Of a stretch of DNA of 64,000 nt, positions 1-7,600 are shown one piece after another. The DNA is taken from positions 1-64,000 of IMG/VR virus record IMGVR_UViG_3300020578_000058. One strand, 5' to 3'. The position numbers were made by a program, and so were the translations under genes. Within the stretch, counting starts at the first letter, position 1, and each line of letters begins with the position of its first letter. The notes below the pieces were generated by a model that was given only the letters and a program-made list of their open reading frames with translations, was not told the DNA's origin and ran no database searches. This DNA comes from a virus.

Positions 1-1
1 C

Positions 2-1075
2 GTCAGCGGGTCGGGTTCCGACCTCTCCGCGCACTTCCTGTTCCGCGTCCATGAGGGCGTGGCGCAGGTGCTTGCGTTCCACCACCGCACCTTCTCTCTT
101 GCGCCGCTCACCAAGGCCCGCGTCGAAGGCGAGAACGGAGACGCCTTCACCGTCGAAGCGTGGCGCCTCACCAAGTGGGTCGGCGGCATTGGGGATGTCG
201 CAGTTCTTCTGTCCTCGGACGGCAACGGCGAGGTGAAGGTGTCCGGCGGTCGCAGCACCATCCGGCTCCGCTCGCTCGACCCGAGCAAGTTCCCGTATTG
301 GGACAAGACCCTCGCCGGGGCCACGAGCACGGGCAGCGTTCCTGCCCACCGTCTCGGTGCAGCGGTTGGCTACGCGCGTCGGTTCGTGTCGCAGGAGGAC
401 ACCACCCGCCCCGAAATCTCGCAGGTTGAGGCGATGGACGGGTGCCTGTGGTCGTCCGACCGCCGCACCGTGTCTCTCGTGAAGGTGGACGGCTTGGAGG
501 ACATGGGGCTGCGCGTGGCGGGCAAGGACATCCCCGCCGTGCTCAAGTTCTTGACGACCAAGCCCACGGCGGACGACACCGTGGAGGTGTTGGAGGCCGA
601 TAGCGCGGTCTACTTCCGGCGCACGGACGGCGCGCATGTCGGCGTGGCTCGTCCGAACGCGGCCTTCCCGAAGTTGAAGGGTGTCGAGAGTGACGCCTCC
701 GAGGTGTGGGTTGAGTTCGCCGGGGGCGACCTTCGCTCTGCCGTGAGCGTCCTGTCCGCGTCCGCGAGCAAGGACAACGAGGCCATTCTCCTGTCCGTCA
801 AGGACAAGCAGTTGGTGTTTTCCATGCCCTCCGAGGCGGGCGGCACCGACGAGTACCCCGTTGACCTCACGGCTTCGGAGAACCTCGACAAGTTCCCCGT
901 GGACGGTGCGAGCGTCGGCTTCTCGCACTTGCTTGGGTTCTGCGATCACTTCGCTCTCGACACCCTGCGCTTGGAGGTCCACTTCAAGGGCAAGGGGGGC
1001 TTCTTCGCCTTCCGCAAGGGTACTTCCGAGGAGGACGCGAACTCGTACTACACGGTGGTGGTGTGGCGCACTTGA
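2..1075 (+). CDS. DNA polymerase sliding clamp (beta-clamp-like), 5' end outside window
   Basis: This is the C-terminal part of a DnaN/beta-type processivity clamp, the ring that holds the replicative polymerase on DNA. The frame is open from base 2, so the true start lies left of the window; the GTG at 59 is internal. The visible 357 residues alternate short strands and helices as in clamp domains. A stretch around 240-290 resembles the clamp signature that ends in a Leu-Pro-like loop before the Phe-Pro pair ('SKFPYWD'). The downstream clamp-loader gene (4240-5649) supports the call. The last 13 bases overlap the next gene. Similarity is by pattern only, and the domain count cannot be settled because the N terminus is missing. 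Confidence 0.72.
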   Translation, partial: VSGSGSDLSAHFLFRVHEGVAQVLAFHHRTFSLAPLTKARVEGENGDAFTVEAWRLTKWVGGIGDVAVLLSSDGNGEVKVSGGRSTIRLRSLDPSKFPYWDKTLAGATSTGSVPAHRLGAAVGYARRFVSQEDTTRPEISQVEAMDGCLWSSDRRTVSLVKVDGLEDMGLRVAGKDIPAVLKFLTTKPTADDTVEVLEADSAVYFRRTDGAHVGVARPNAAFPKLKGVESDASEVWVEFAGGDLRSAVSVLSASASKDNEAILLSVKDKQLVFSMPSEAGGTDEYPVDLTASENLDKFPVDGASVGFSHLLGFCDHFALDTLRLEVHFKGKGGFFAFRKGTSEEDANSYYTVVVWRT

Positions 1076-1710
1076 CGCTTTCGGACGCTGTGCGTGCCCT
1101 GCGCTCTGACCTGTCACGGGTCGAGGGGCGCAGGGACGCCGCCCGTTCCCGCCTTCAACAAGCGGAGCGGGAGGTTGCACGGCTCACGGGAGAGGACCAA
1201 GTTCTTGACCGCGTGGCCGACCTGTTCCGCGTGCTTATTGACCGTGAAGTGGTGGACAACGCCAAGACGGCGGAAAGCCTGCTTACCGAGGGGCTGAAAG
1301 CCGTCTTTGACGACATGGACTTGTCCGTGCGCTCCGAGGTGGAGGTGCAGCGGGGCAAGGTGTCCGTGGACCTCTACACGGTGCAGACGCAGCCCAACGG
1401 GGTCAAGACCGAGGCTGCGAGCATCGACGCCTACGGCGGCTCCGTGTCCGTAGTGCAGTCGGTTCTGCTCCGCGTCGTGGTCACCATGCGCCGGGGAATG
1501 CGCCCCCTCCTGCTACTTGACGAGAGCCTCGGGGCCGTGGCCGAGCAGTATGTCCCGCGTGTCGGGCAGTTCCTACGGCTCCTGTCCGAGCGGGTAGGAA
1601 TGGACATTCTTGCAGTCACACACAACCCCGTGCTCGTGGAAGCCGCCCACAAGGCGTACCGCATCCGAAAGGACAACGGGGAAGCCACCTTCACCGAGAT
1701 ACGAACATGA
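1063..1710 (+). CDS. Rad50/SbcC-like ATPase C-terminal half, no Walker A
   Basis: 215 residues starting at a GTG that overlaps the clamp gene by 13 bp. Residues 10-45 form a basic and acidic coiled coil. A signature-like loop 'YGGSVSVVQS' lies at 124-133, Walker B with the catalytic acid ('LLLLDES') at 149-155, and an H-loop ('VTHN') at 185-188. These are C-lobe elements of SMC/Rad50/SbcC ATPases, which process DNA ends or hold DNA. No P-loop is present, so the protein needs a partner carrying Walker A, perhaps encoded left of the window. It lies between the clamp and primase genes and so probably works in replication or recombination. It could also be an inactive relative. Confidence 0.6.
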   Translation: MAHLTLSDAVRALRSDLSRVEGRRDAARSRLQQAEREVARLTGEDQVLDRVADLFRVLIDREVVDNAKTAESLLTEGLKAVFDDMDLSVRSEVEVQRGKVSVDLYTVQTQPNGVKTEAASIDAYGGSVSVVQSVLLRVVVTMRRGMRPLLLLDESLGAVAEQYVPRVGQFLRLLSERVGMDILAVTHNPVLVEAAHKAYRIRKDNGEATFTEIRT

Positions 1711-2462
1711 AGCCCGAAGGTGCGGTTCGACAGAAGTTGAAGCAGGTTCGCTTCCGACATGCCAAGCGCGAGTTGGACGCTGCGCTCACCCGTACTTCCT
1801 CTACCTGTGGGCACAACGCGGTCTACGATGTCCCCGGCGTGGGGGAAGTCGGCGTGTGCCTGCTCAACCAAGGCGTCGTGTGTGACGCCGAGCGCGGGGC
1901 AGACCTTGCCCCCGGCTGCTCCTCCTACTCGTGCAAGTACACGAAGGACGGCATGAAGGAGGCATTGGAGTCCGCGTTCGACGGGTCTATTGCCGAAGTC
2001 GCAACCAAGTACCCCGACGCTGCGGCGCTCATGTGGGTTCTCACCGACGAGCCCCTTGCTCCTGACACTCTGCCGCTCATGGACCCGTTCGGGGAGAGCG
2101 GGGTGCTCGTCGGCACCTTCTTTGGTGTGCCGCTGTGGGTCGGCTCCGAGAGCGCAAGGCTCATGGTGGGCCAAGCCCTCCACACGCTCATTGAAGATGA
2201 GGCCCACCTGCGGCGTGACGCGACCATGAAGGCCGAGGCGCTGCAAGCCATGCAGGAAGAACTCGATGCCTTGCAAACCGAAGTGCAGGGGGTCCGCGAG
2301 CGGTTCGTGCTGACCGAGAAGGACTTGGCCTTGGTCACAATCGACCTCAAAGGTCGGGTGCAGGAGTTGGAGGACGCCCTGCGCCGGGTGACCGAGGAGC
2401 GGGACACCCTGCAAGCCAAGTTCGACCTCCCTCTGTGGTCGCCAAGCCGGTGGTCGAAGTGA
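1707..2462 (+). CDS. Hypothetical protein with Cys cluster and C-terminal coiled coil
   Basis: 251 residues; the ATG overlaps the preceding stop (ATGA). I do not recognise a family. The N-terminal 75 residues hold five cysteines (about positions 34, 51, 59, 71 and 76) that could bind a metal. The middle is a mixed alpha/beta region. Residues about 165-240 are a strongly heptad-like, charged coiled coil. Its place inside the replication block, translationally coupled to the ATPase gene, suggests a replication accessory role, but that is inference. Confidence 0.6.
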   Translation: MKPEGAVRQKLKQVRFRHAKRELDAALTRTSSTCGHNAVYDVPGVGEVGVCLLNQGVVCDAERGADLAPGCSSYSCKYTKDGMKEALESAFDGSIAEVATKYPDAAALMWVLTDEPLAPDTLPLMDPFGESGVLVGTFFGVPLWVGSESARLMVGQALHTLIEDEAHLRRDATMKAEALQAMQEELDALQTEVQGVRERFVLTEKDLALVTIDLKGRVQELEDALRRVTEERDTLQAKFDLPLWSPSRWSK

Positions 2463-2980
2463 ACCCGTCTCTTACCGCAGTCGTGTCCATGACCCGCAAG
2501 GCGGGGGGCGTGCCACTCATGACCGAGGTTCCGGTAGAGCCGGAACTTGCACCGTTCCTCGTGACCTCGACCAAGGCGGTGACTTGGATAGGGCGGGCGG
2601 TGGGTGGCCGGGTGCGTTCCGCCATTCGCACCGTGAACCCGCACGCGCACTTCGCAGAACTTGTTGAGGCCGTGGCCGCCAAGAGCGTGGAGGAGGGGTG
2701 GGGCAGCGTGTTCCCGCTCACCCCCGAGGGGGCCAAGCAGGGTGTGGTCTACTTGGTAGACCACGGGTTCACCGACCTCACGCTCCTGACTACCGAGGGG
2801 GTGCCCGAACTCAATCTGCCCGAGCAAGTGGGGCTTGTGTCGGCCCCGTGGCTCCCGGTCAATACGGCGGTGCTTGTTCCGACCGACCGCGAGTACGTCG
2901 GCCTCACGCTCGACTTCGGCAACGGCTCTATCGCCACCGTGCTGCACAACGCCTCTCGCGGCGTCGTCGTTCTGCGGTGA
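2459..2980 (+). CDS. Hypothetical protein of the replication block
   Basis: 173 residues if started at the GTG that overlaps the previous stop (GTGA, 2459-2462). In-frame GTGs at 2435 and 2450 are alternatives, but the stop-start overlap is the habit of this genome. It looks like a compact alpha/beta protein with no membrane segment and no motif I can name. It is followed four bases later by the primase gene, so the two are probably co-translated. Confidence 0.5.
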   Translation: MNPSLTAVVSMTRKAGGVPLMTEVPVEPELAPFLVTSTKAVTWIGRAVGGRVRSAIRTVNPHAHFAELVEAVAAKSVEEGWGSVFPLTPEGAKQGVVYLVDHGFTDLTLLTTEGVPELNLPEQVGLVSAPWLPVNTAVLVPTDREYVGLTLDFGNGSIATVLHNASRGVVVLR

Positions 2981-2984
2981 CCCC

Positions 2985-3710
2985 GTGCAAGCATGGCTCA
3001 ATGACGCGCTCTTGACTGCTGCTGCTGACCTCCCCGAAGAAGTTGAGGGGTACGCACTTGGGCGGGGACTTCCCGAGCGCATGTTCCGCAGCATGGGGAT
3101 TGGAGCGTGGCGGCTCCCGCCAACCGAGGCTCCTGCCGAGGACTTCCGCAAGAAGTTTGGCCCGCACGGGGAAGTGGTGCAGGGGTGGTTGTCTATTCCC
3201 GTGCGCTCACCCCGAGGCACGCTGCTCGGGGTTGAGTTTCGGCGGTGGGACGGGGAGAAGGCGGTGCGGAAGTACCACCTTGCCGACGCCGCATGGAACC
3301 CTCTTTTTCACGGGGAGTGGCCTCTTGCCTTGCACAAGTTGTGGGCGGGAGGGGATGTGTGGGTCGTGGAGGGCATCTTCGATATGTGCCTCGCCCATGT
3401 CGTTCCCGAGCGGGACACGGTGCTCTCGACCGGAGGTGCCGCAATGTCCCGGCAGCATGTGGACTTCGTGGCTCGGTTCTTGTCCCCCAAGGCCCTGTTC
3501 CACCTCACTTACGACAACGACGAGACGGGGCGCCGTCAAGCGACGGGCTTCACGGACGACAAGACGAAGCGGCATGTACCGGGGGTGCCCGAACGCCTGC
3601 GACGGGTAGGAGTTGCCTGCCATGTCACCCGCTACGCAGGGGGCAAAGACCCCGGCGAAATATGGGAGCGTGGCGGGGCTGCGGCCCTTCGCGCAGCCTT
3701 CCGTCTCTGA
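2985..3710 (+). CDS. TOPRIM-domain DNA primase (DnaG-like core)
   Basis: 241 residues from the GTG at 2985, four bases after the previous stop. The TOPRIM fold is visible: a conserved Glu in 'VVEGIFD' at 127-133 (E129) and the acidic pair in 'TYDNDETG' (D177 and D179), with the glycine-rich 'LSTGGAA' between them. The N-terminal 90 residues match the RNA-polymerase-like part of phage primases ('LLGVEFRRW'). There is no zinc-binding domain and no helicase domain, so this is a minimal primase that should act with a separate helicase encoded elsewhere. Sites of this type make RNA primers for lagging-strand synthesis. Confidence 0.8.
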   Translation: MQAWLNDALLTAAADLPEEVEGYALGRGLPERMFRSMGIGAWRLPPTEAPAEDFRKKFGPHGEVVQGWLSIPVRSPRGTLLGVEFRRWDGEKAVRKYHLADAAWNPLFHGEWPLALHKLWAGGDVWVVEGIFDMCLAHVVPERDTVLSTGGAAMSRQHVDFVARFLSPKALFHLTYDNDETGRRQATGFTDDKTKRHVPGVPERLRRVGVACHVTRYAGGKDPGEIWERGGAAALRAAFRL

Positions 3711-3754
3711 CCTTCTGACCGCGCCCCCCCTTCAACCCTCACCGGAGAATGCTC

Positions 3755-4219
3755 ATGGCTTCTGACTATTGGCACGCCGCAGACGACATCTACGACACGA
3801 TGAAAGAACTTGTCGCCCACAACCACCCCGACCTCGCTCTTGCGGTGGACGAAATCGCCATTGTGTTCAAGGAGAAGGCGGGCAAGTCCGGCGGACGCGC
3901 GGTGCTCGGCAAGGCGAGCAAGGTGGCCCCGCTCGCCAACGCGCTCTCCGCGAAGCCGTACAAGTTCGTGTTGGAAATCGGCGCGGACCAATGGGAGCAC
4001 GGCCTGACCTCCAAGCAGCGCGAGGCCCTTCTCGACCACCTGCTCTGCTCTTGCCACGGGGACGAAGATCCGAAGTCGGGTGAGATGAAGTGGTCGGTGG
4101 TGAAGCCCGACCTGTCCGCCTTCCGCGACAACATTGAGCGGTACGGCATGTGGTTCCCCTCCGACGAGGAGAGCGCGGACGCCGCGTCGTCGGCGGTCGA
4201 GGAGATGTTCTCGTCCTGA
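3755..4219 (+). CDS. Degenerate phage metallopeptidase-like protein
   Basis: 154 residues. The ATG at 3755 is chosen over the one at 3749 because GGAG at 3744-3747 gives a normal seven-base spacing. The layout follows the 'putative phage metallopeptidase' family: an N-terminal helix pair, then a strand ending 'VLEIGADQW' (72-80), then the helix that normally carries a His-Glu-Leu-x-His zinc motif, then 'FRDNIERYGMW' (123-133). Here the motif region reads 'LLDHLLCSCHG': the catalytic Glu and the second His are replaced. It is therefore probably not an active zinc peptidase of the usual kind. It sits between the primase and clamp-loader genes. Confidence 0.6.
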   Translation: MASDYWHAADDIYDTMKELVAHNHPDLALAVDEIAIVFKEKAGKSGGRAVLGKASKVAPLANALSAKPYKFVLEIGADQWEHGLTSKQREALLDHLLCSCHGDEDPKSGEMKWSVVKPDLSAFRDNIERYGMWFPSDEESADAASSAVEEMFSS

Positions 4220-4239
4220 CCCTTGTTCGCAGGTGAACC

Positions 4240-5649
4240 GTGGCCCTCGATACTCGCTACCGTCCGCTCAACTACGCCGATGTGCTCGGGCAGGAAGCCT
4301 CCGTTGAGGTTCTTCGACAGTTCGTGCGCGAGGGTCGCGGTTTCCATCAGTCGTATGTGTTCTGCGGGCAGCACGGCTCGGGCAAGACGACCCTCGGTCG
4401 CATTCTTGCTCGGGCCTTGTTGTGTGAGGCCCCCGTGGACGGGGAGCCGTGCAACGCTTGCGGCTCCTGTCAGTCCATCATCGAGCGCGGCACGAGCGAG
4501 TGCTTTGTAGAACTCGACGCCGCCACTCGGTCGGGCAAGGGGGATGTGACCAAGATCACCGAGGAGGTCACCTACTCGACCTTCTCGGGCAAGCGGCGTA
4601 TCTACCTGTTTGACGAGGCACACCAACTCTCCAAGCAGGCTCTTGACGCGCTCTTGAAGCCAATGGAGGACACGGCCCCCGGCACCGACGACAAGTTGCT
4701 CGTCTGCATCTTCTGCACGACCGAGCCGGGCAAGATGCGGAGCACCATTTTCTCCCGGTGCGCCCCCGCGTTCGTCATTCGCGCCGTCTCGCCCGAGGGC
4801 ATTGCCGGGCGGCTCGCCACGGTCTGCGAGGCCGAAGGCATTGCTTACGAGAAGGAGGCCCTTGTCACGGTCGCCGCGCTGACCGAGTGCCACATTCGGG
4901 ACGCCCTCAAGACCGTCGAGGGTGTCGCCATGCTCGGAGGCGTCACCAAGCAGACCGTCTCGCAGTACCTACGGCTCGACGCCAACGAGACGGTTCTCGA
5001 CCTCCTGCTTGCGGTTGGGAGGCGCGACACCGCCGAGTGTGTGCGGTTGGCTGACGCCCTCTCCACTACGCTGTCGCCCTCGGCTGCTTACGAGCGGTTG
5101 GCCGAGGCTTGCATGGTGGTCTACCGGCACCGGCTTGGGGTCACGCCCCCACCTGCTTATTGGAGCCGTGAGCGCGTCACGGCGGTTGCCGACGCTTTGG
5201 GGGACGCGGTTCTGCATGTGGCGGCGACCTTCGCAGACCCGCCGCGCCGCCCCGCGCCAGCGTCGTTGGCGCTCGATGTCGCGCAGGCTTGCTTTGCGCT
5301 CTCGGGTGCCCCTGTTGTTCATAGGGTTCCCGCGGAAGTTGTCGCGGTTCCCACAACTTCGACACCCGCGCCGTCAACACCCGCGGTAAGTTCCCGCGTG
5401 GGTAGTGTGGCACCAGCCGCCACCTCTCGACCAACGACACCCGCGCCGAACGCTGCCCCCCATGAAACCCCAAACGGGGTCTACATTGACCCGCGAGCGG
5501 TGCGAAAGTCTACCTCAATGGAAGGAACCTCTCCTGCTCGCCCTTCTGCGCTATCGCCAACGCTCTTTCGGGACGCTCTTGCGACCCGTCTCTCGGAGTT
5601 GAGAGATGAGGCGCGACGAACGGGACGCTCAAACATGGGCGGTGCTTGA
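4240..5649 (+). CDS. dnaX: Clamp-loader ATPase, DNA polymerase III gamma/tau-like
   Basis: 469 residues from the GTG at 4240 (AGGTG just upstream). It loads the sliding clamp on primed DNA. Features in order: 'RYRP' N terminus typical of DnaX; P-loop 'GQHGSGKT' at 43-50; zinc-type cysteines at 62, 71, 74 and 77; Walker B 'DEAH' at 125-128; sensor 'CTTEP' at 159-163; arginine-finger 'SRC' at 172-174; a helical collar; then a Pro/Ala/Ser-rich tail from about residue 360. Bacterial-type gamma/tau is unusual in phages, most of which use the host loader or a T4-like one. The last 44 bases overlap the next gene in another frame. Confidence 0.93.
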   Translation: MALDTRYRPLNYADVLGQEASVEVLRQFVREGRGFHQSYVFCGQHGSGKTTLGRILARALLCEAPVDGEPCNACGSCQSIIERGTSECFVELDAATRSGKGDVTKITEEVTYSTFSGKRRIYLFDEAHQLSKQALDALLKPMEDTAPGTDDKLLVCIFCTTEPGKMRSTIFSRCAPAFVIRAVSPEGIAGRLATVCEAEGIAYEKEALVTVAALTECHIRDALKTVEGVAMLGGVTKQTVSQYLRLDANETVLDLLLAVGRRDTAECVRLADALSTTLSPSAAYERLAEACMVVYRHRLGVTPPPAYWSRERVTAVADALGDAVLHVAATFADPPRRPAPASLALDVAQACFALSGAPVVHRVPAEVVAVPTTSTPAPSTPAVSSRVGSVAPAATSRPTTPAPNAAPHETPNGVYIDPRAVRKSTSMEGTSPARPSALSPTLFRDALATRLSELRDEARRTGRSNMGGA

Positions 5650-6163
5650 ACTCACCCGTGCAGGTGAGCGGCTCATAGAAGAAGGGAAGATGGAGGAGGC
5701 GCTTCGGCGGCACCTCAAGTGCGGAGACGAGCACCGTATCTTCATTCCCGCCGTTTTCTACCCCCCTGTCCGGCCTGACGACACGCCCATTGTCCTGTCC
5801 GTCACGGAGGGGTATGTCTTTGTTGCTACCGGGCTTCCCGATAGCAACCTCTACGCCCTTGAAGCAACCCCGCTCGTTCGGAAGGTGCTCCACACGCGCA
5901 GCCCCAACGGGATGCGCGTGCTCATGACGGTGCCCGACCACTCTTTGTCGGAACTGCGTCGAGGGCTGGCAAAACTCGTCGCCTCGTCCATTTCTGCGGG
6001 AATGCCCGTTCTTGTCCTGCACGGTCTACTTGCAGGCTTGGAGGGCTCCGTAGTCTCGGACAACGGGGAGACGATAGATGTGTATGTGGAGATGCGTTCA
6101 TTGCGCCTCCTGCGACGACTTCCCAAGACTTCGGTAAGACCTGTGAAGTCAACAGGGGGCTGA
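5606..6163 (+). CDS. NusG-like transcription factor (NGN plus KOW)
   Basis: 185 residues from the ATG at 5606, overlapping the dnaX 3' end by 44 bp. The N-terminal part fits a NusG NGN domain: 'TWAVLELTRAGE' (10-21), 'FIPAV' (46-50), 'VTEGYVFV' (66-73) and a hydrophobic core to about 125. The C terminus is a KOW-type barrel: 'GMPVLVLHG' (132-140), 'AGLEGSVV' (143-150) and a closing strand with 'LPKTSVRPV' (172-180). NusG and RfaH bind RNA polymerase and change pausing and termination. With the sigma-like gene just downstream, the likely role is redirecting host RNA polymerase or antitermination of late operons. The family call rests on motif order, not on a search. Confidence 0.7.
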   Translation: MRRDERDAQTWAVLELTRAGERLIEEGKMEEALRRHLKCGDEHRIFIPAVFYPPVRPDDTPIVLSVTEGYVFVATGLPDSNLYALEATPLVRKVLHTRSPNGMRVLMTVPDHSLSELRRGLAKLVASSISAGMPVLVLHGLLAGLEGSVVSDNGETIDVYVEMRSLRLLRRLPKTSVRPVKSTGG

Positions 6164-6187
6164 CCCTTCACCTTGGGGCACCTCCGC

Positions 6188-6799
6188 ATGTCGAACTACT
6201 GGAACGGGCTTCGGGTCATGGACCCGAGCGATATGGAGCGGTTCTTCTCCGAGGAGGACACTCTCGGCAACATTAGCATCACCGGCTCTGACATGCTTTC
6301 GGACGAGAGCGAGGTCCAAGTCGAGATGGTGCGGAAGGTGCTTGACCGCTTGCCACCCCGCGAAGCCGACTTCGTGGAACTTTACTTTTTCAAGAAGATC
6401 CGGCAGACAACCATTGCATCCATGTTCAATGTCTCGCAGCCGACCATCTGCTACCGCTTGCAGCGGGCAGCAGCGCGCATCAAGTACCTGCTCTCGCTCC
6501 CCGAACTTGCGCCGGGCGAGTTGGAGAAGGCCATGCGGGGCGTCATTTCCGACGAGATGGACATTCGGATTATGGTCGGCATGGCCGATACGACTTGCCA
6601 AAGCGGGGTCGCCAAGAGCCTCGGGGTGAGCCAAGGGCTCGTGCGCCACAGGTTCTTCCGCACGCTGAACCGGCTCAAAGCCCTCGACGGCATGGAGAAG
6701 TATGTCCTTCTCTTTCAAGCCGTGGCCGACAACCTCAACATCATGCGCGAGGTCTACCGCGCCGAGTGGGATGAGCCTGTCATTCACTTCGTCATGTAA
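6188..6799 (+). CDS. Sigma-region-4-like protein with two helix-turn-helix domains
   Basis: 203 residues; ATG 6188 is preferred to TTG 6173 because the GGGG at 6175-6178 then serves as ribosome site. Residues 46-102 look like sigma-70 region 4: 'VLDRLPPREADFVELYFF', then a helix-turn-helix ('TTIASMFNVSQPTICYRLQRA', split here as 74-84 and 85-94). A second helix-turn-helix follows at about 135-165 ('GVAKSLGVSQGLVRHRF'). There is no region 2, so it should not melt promoters alone. It could be an appropriator or activator that recruits RNA polymerase, or a late-gene regulator. It lies directly after the NusG-like gene and is the last gene before the virion genes begin. Confidence 0.62.
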   Translation: MSNYWNGLRVMDPSDMERFFSEEDTLGNISITGSDMLSDESEVQVEMVRKVLDRLPPREADFVELYFFKKIRQTTIASMFNVSQPTICYRLQRAAARIKYLLSLPELAPGELEKAMRGVISDEMDIRIMVGMADTTCQSGVAKSLGVSQGLVRHRFFRTLNRLKALDGMEKYVLLFQAVADNLNIMREVYRAEWDEPVIHFVM

Positions 6800-6848
6800 G
6801 CCGTGGCGGTGACTACGCTATGAAGAACCGCAGGGGTGGAGGCGTCCG

Positions 6849-7160
6849 GTGTCCCACCATTCTTGCGTAAAGCGGATTGTCATGGCGAAGCGGGTTGCTG
6901 CGCGTTGGGTTGAGGCCCATGCGACCCCGCACCACCGCCTGACGGTCTACTTGTCCGCCGACAACATGACCAACATCCCGGCGGCGCTGCGCTCCTTCCG
7001 TAACGGGAACATGCGCCTTGCCTCCGTGCCTCCCATTCCCGACCTCGGGCTGCAAGTGGAGTTCGACCACCTCACCGTGTGGTCGCAGAACCGCACGGCC
7101 ATGCTCGCCTTGGAGAAGTGGTTGCAGGCCCGAGGGTGCGAAACCATCGGAGTTTGGTGA
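6849..7160 (+). CDS. Small hypothetical protein
   Basis: 103 residues from the GTG at 6849, which has GGAGG six bases upstream; the in-frame ATG at 6882 lacks a ribosome site. The N terminus carries 'MAKRVAARWVEA', a helix motif that recurs in several virion-block proteins of this genome. The rest is mixed alpha/beta with no recognisable fold. Its stop overlaps the next start (TGATG). A promoter-like TACGCT lies at 6814-6819. Confidence 0.55.
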   Translation: MSHHSCVKRIVMAKRVAARWVEAHATPHHRLTVYLSADNMTNIPAALRSFRNGNMRLASVPPIPDLGLQVEFDHLTVWSQNRTAMLALEKWLQARGCETIGVW

Positions 7161-7588
7161 TGGCCGCGTCTCTCATTCAGTCGGAGTTCGTCTACCGCTC
7201 GGGCCTTCCCTCCGAGCAGTACACCTTCACCATTGTCTCCAATAGCGTCGGCGTGCTCGCGGTGCGGGACATTCAGAATCCTTACGGGTTCATTATCAGC
7301 CCGTACTCGCCCATTCCGCAGACCGTTACCAACGACATCAGCACCGCCATGCAACAGGTGGAGGCACTCTTGGCTGCTACCTCTGCCGTCAACGGCACCC
7401 TCACCTTCGTCACCGAGAACACCAAGACCTACACTTTTGCCTCGGCGCTTGCAACGGCGAACTACCGCGTGCAAGTCACGACAAATTCCTTTGTGCCGCT
7501 GCGCGTCACGGGGCAGACGACCACCTCGTTCACCATCCAAGCCGCCGCGACCTTCACGGGAACGGTCGGCTTCGATGTGTTCATCTAA
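7160..7588 (+). CDS. Probable virion structural protein
   Basis: 142 residues; the ATG at 7160 overlaps the preceding TGA. The sequence is rich in Thr, Val and Ala with alternating hydrophobic strands, as in beta-sandwich tail or decoration proteins. A central helix 'STAMQQVEALLAATS' separates two beta regions. No catalytic motif is seen. It is immediately followed by the beta-helix protein, which suggests the two are parts of one appendage. Confidence 0.5.
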   Translation: MAASLIQSEFVYRSGLPSEQYTFTIVSNSVGVLAVRDIQNPYGFIISPYSPIPQTVTNDISTAMQQVEALLAATSAVNGTLTFVTENTKTYTFASALATANYRVQVTTNSFVPLRVTGQTTTSFTIQAAATFTGTVGFDVFI

Positions 7589-7600
7589 CGGACGCCCACC

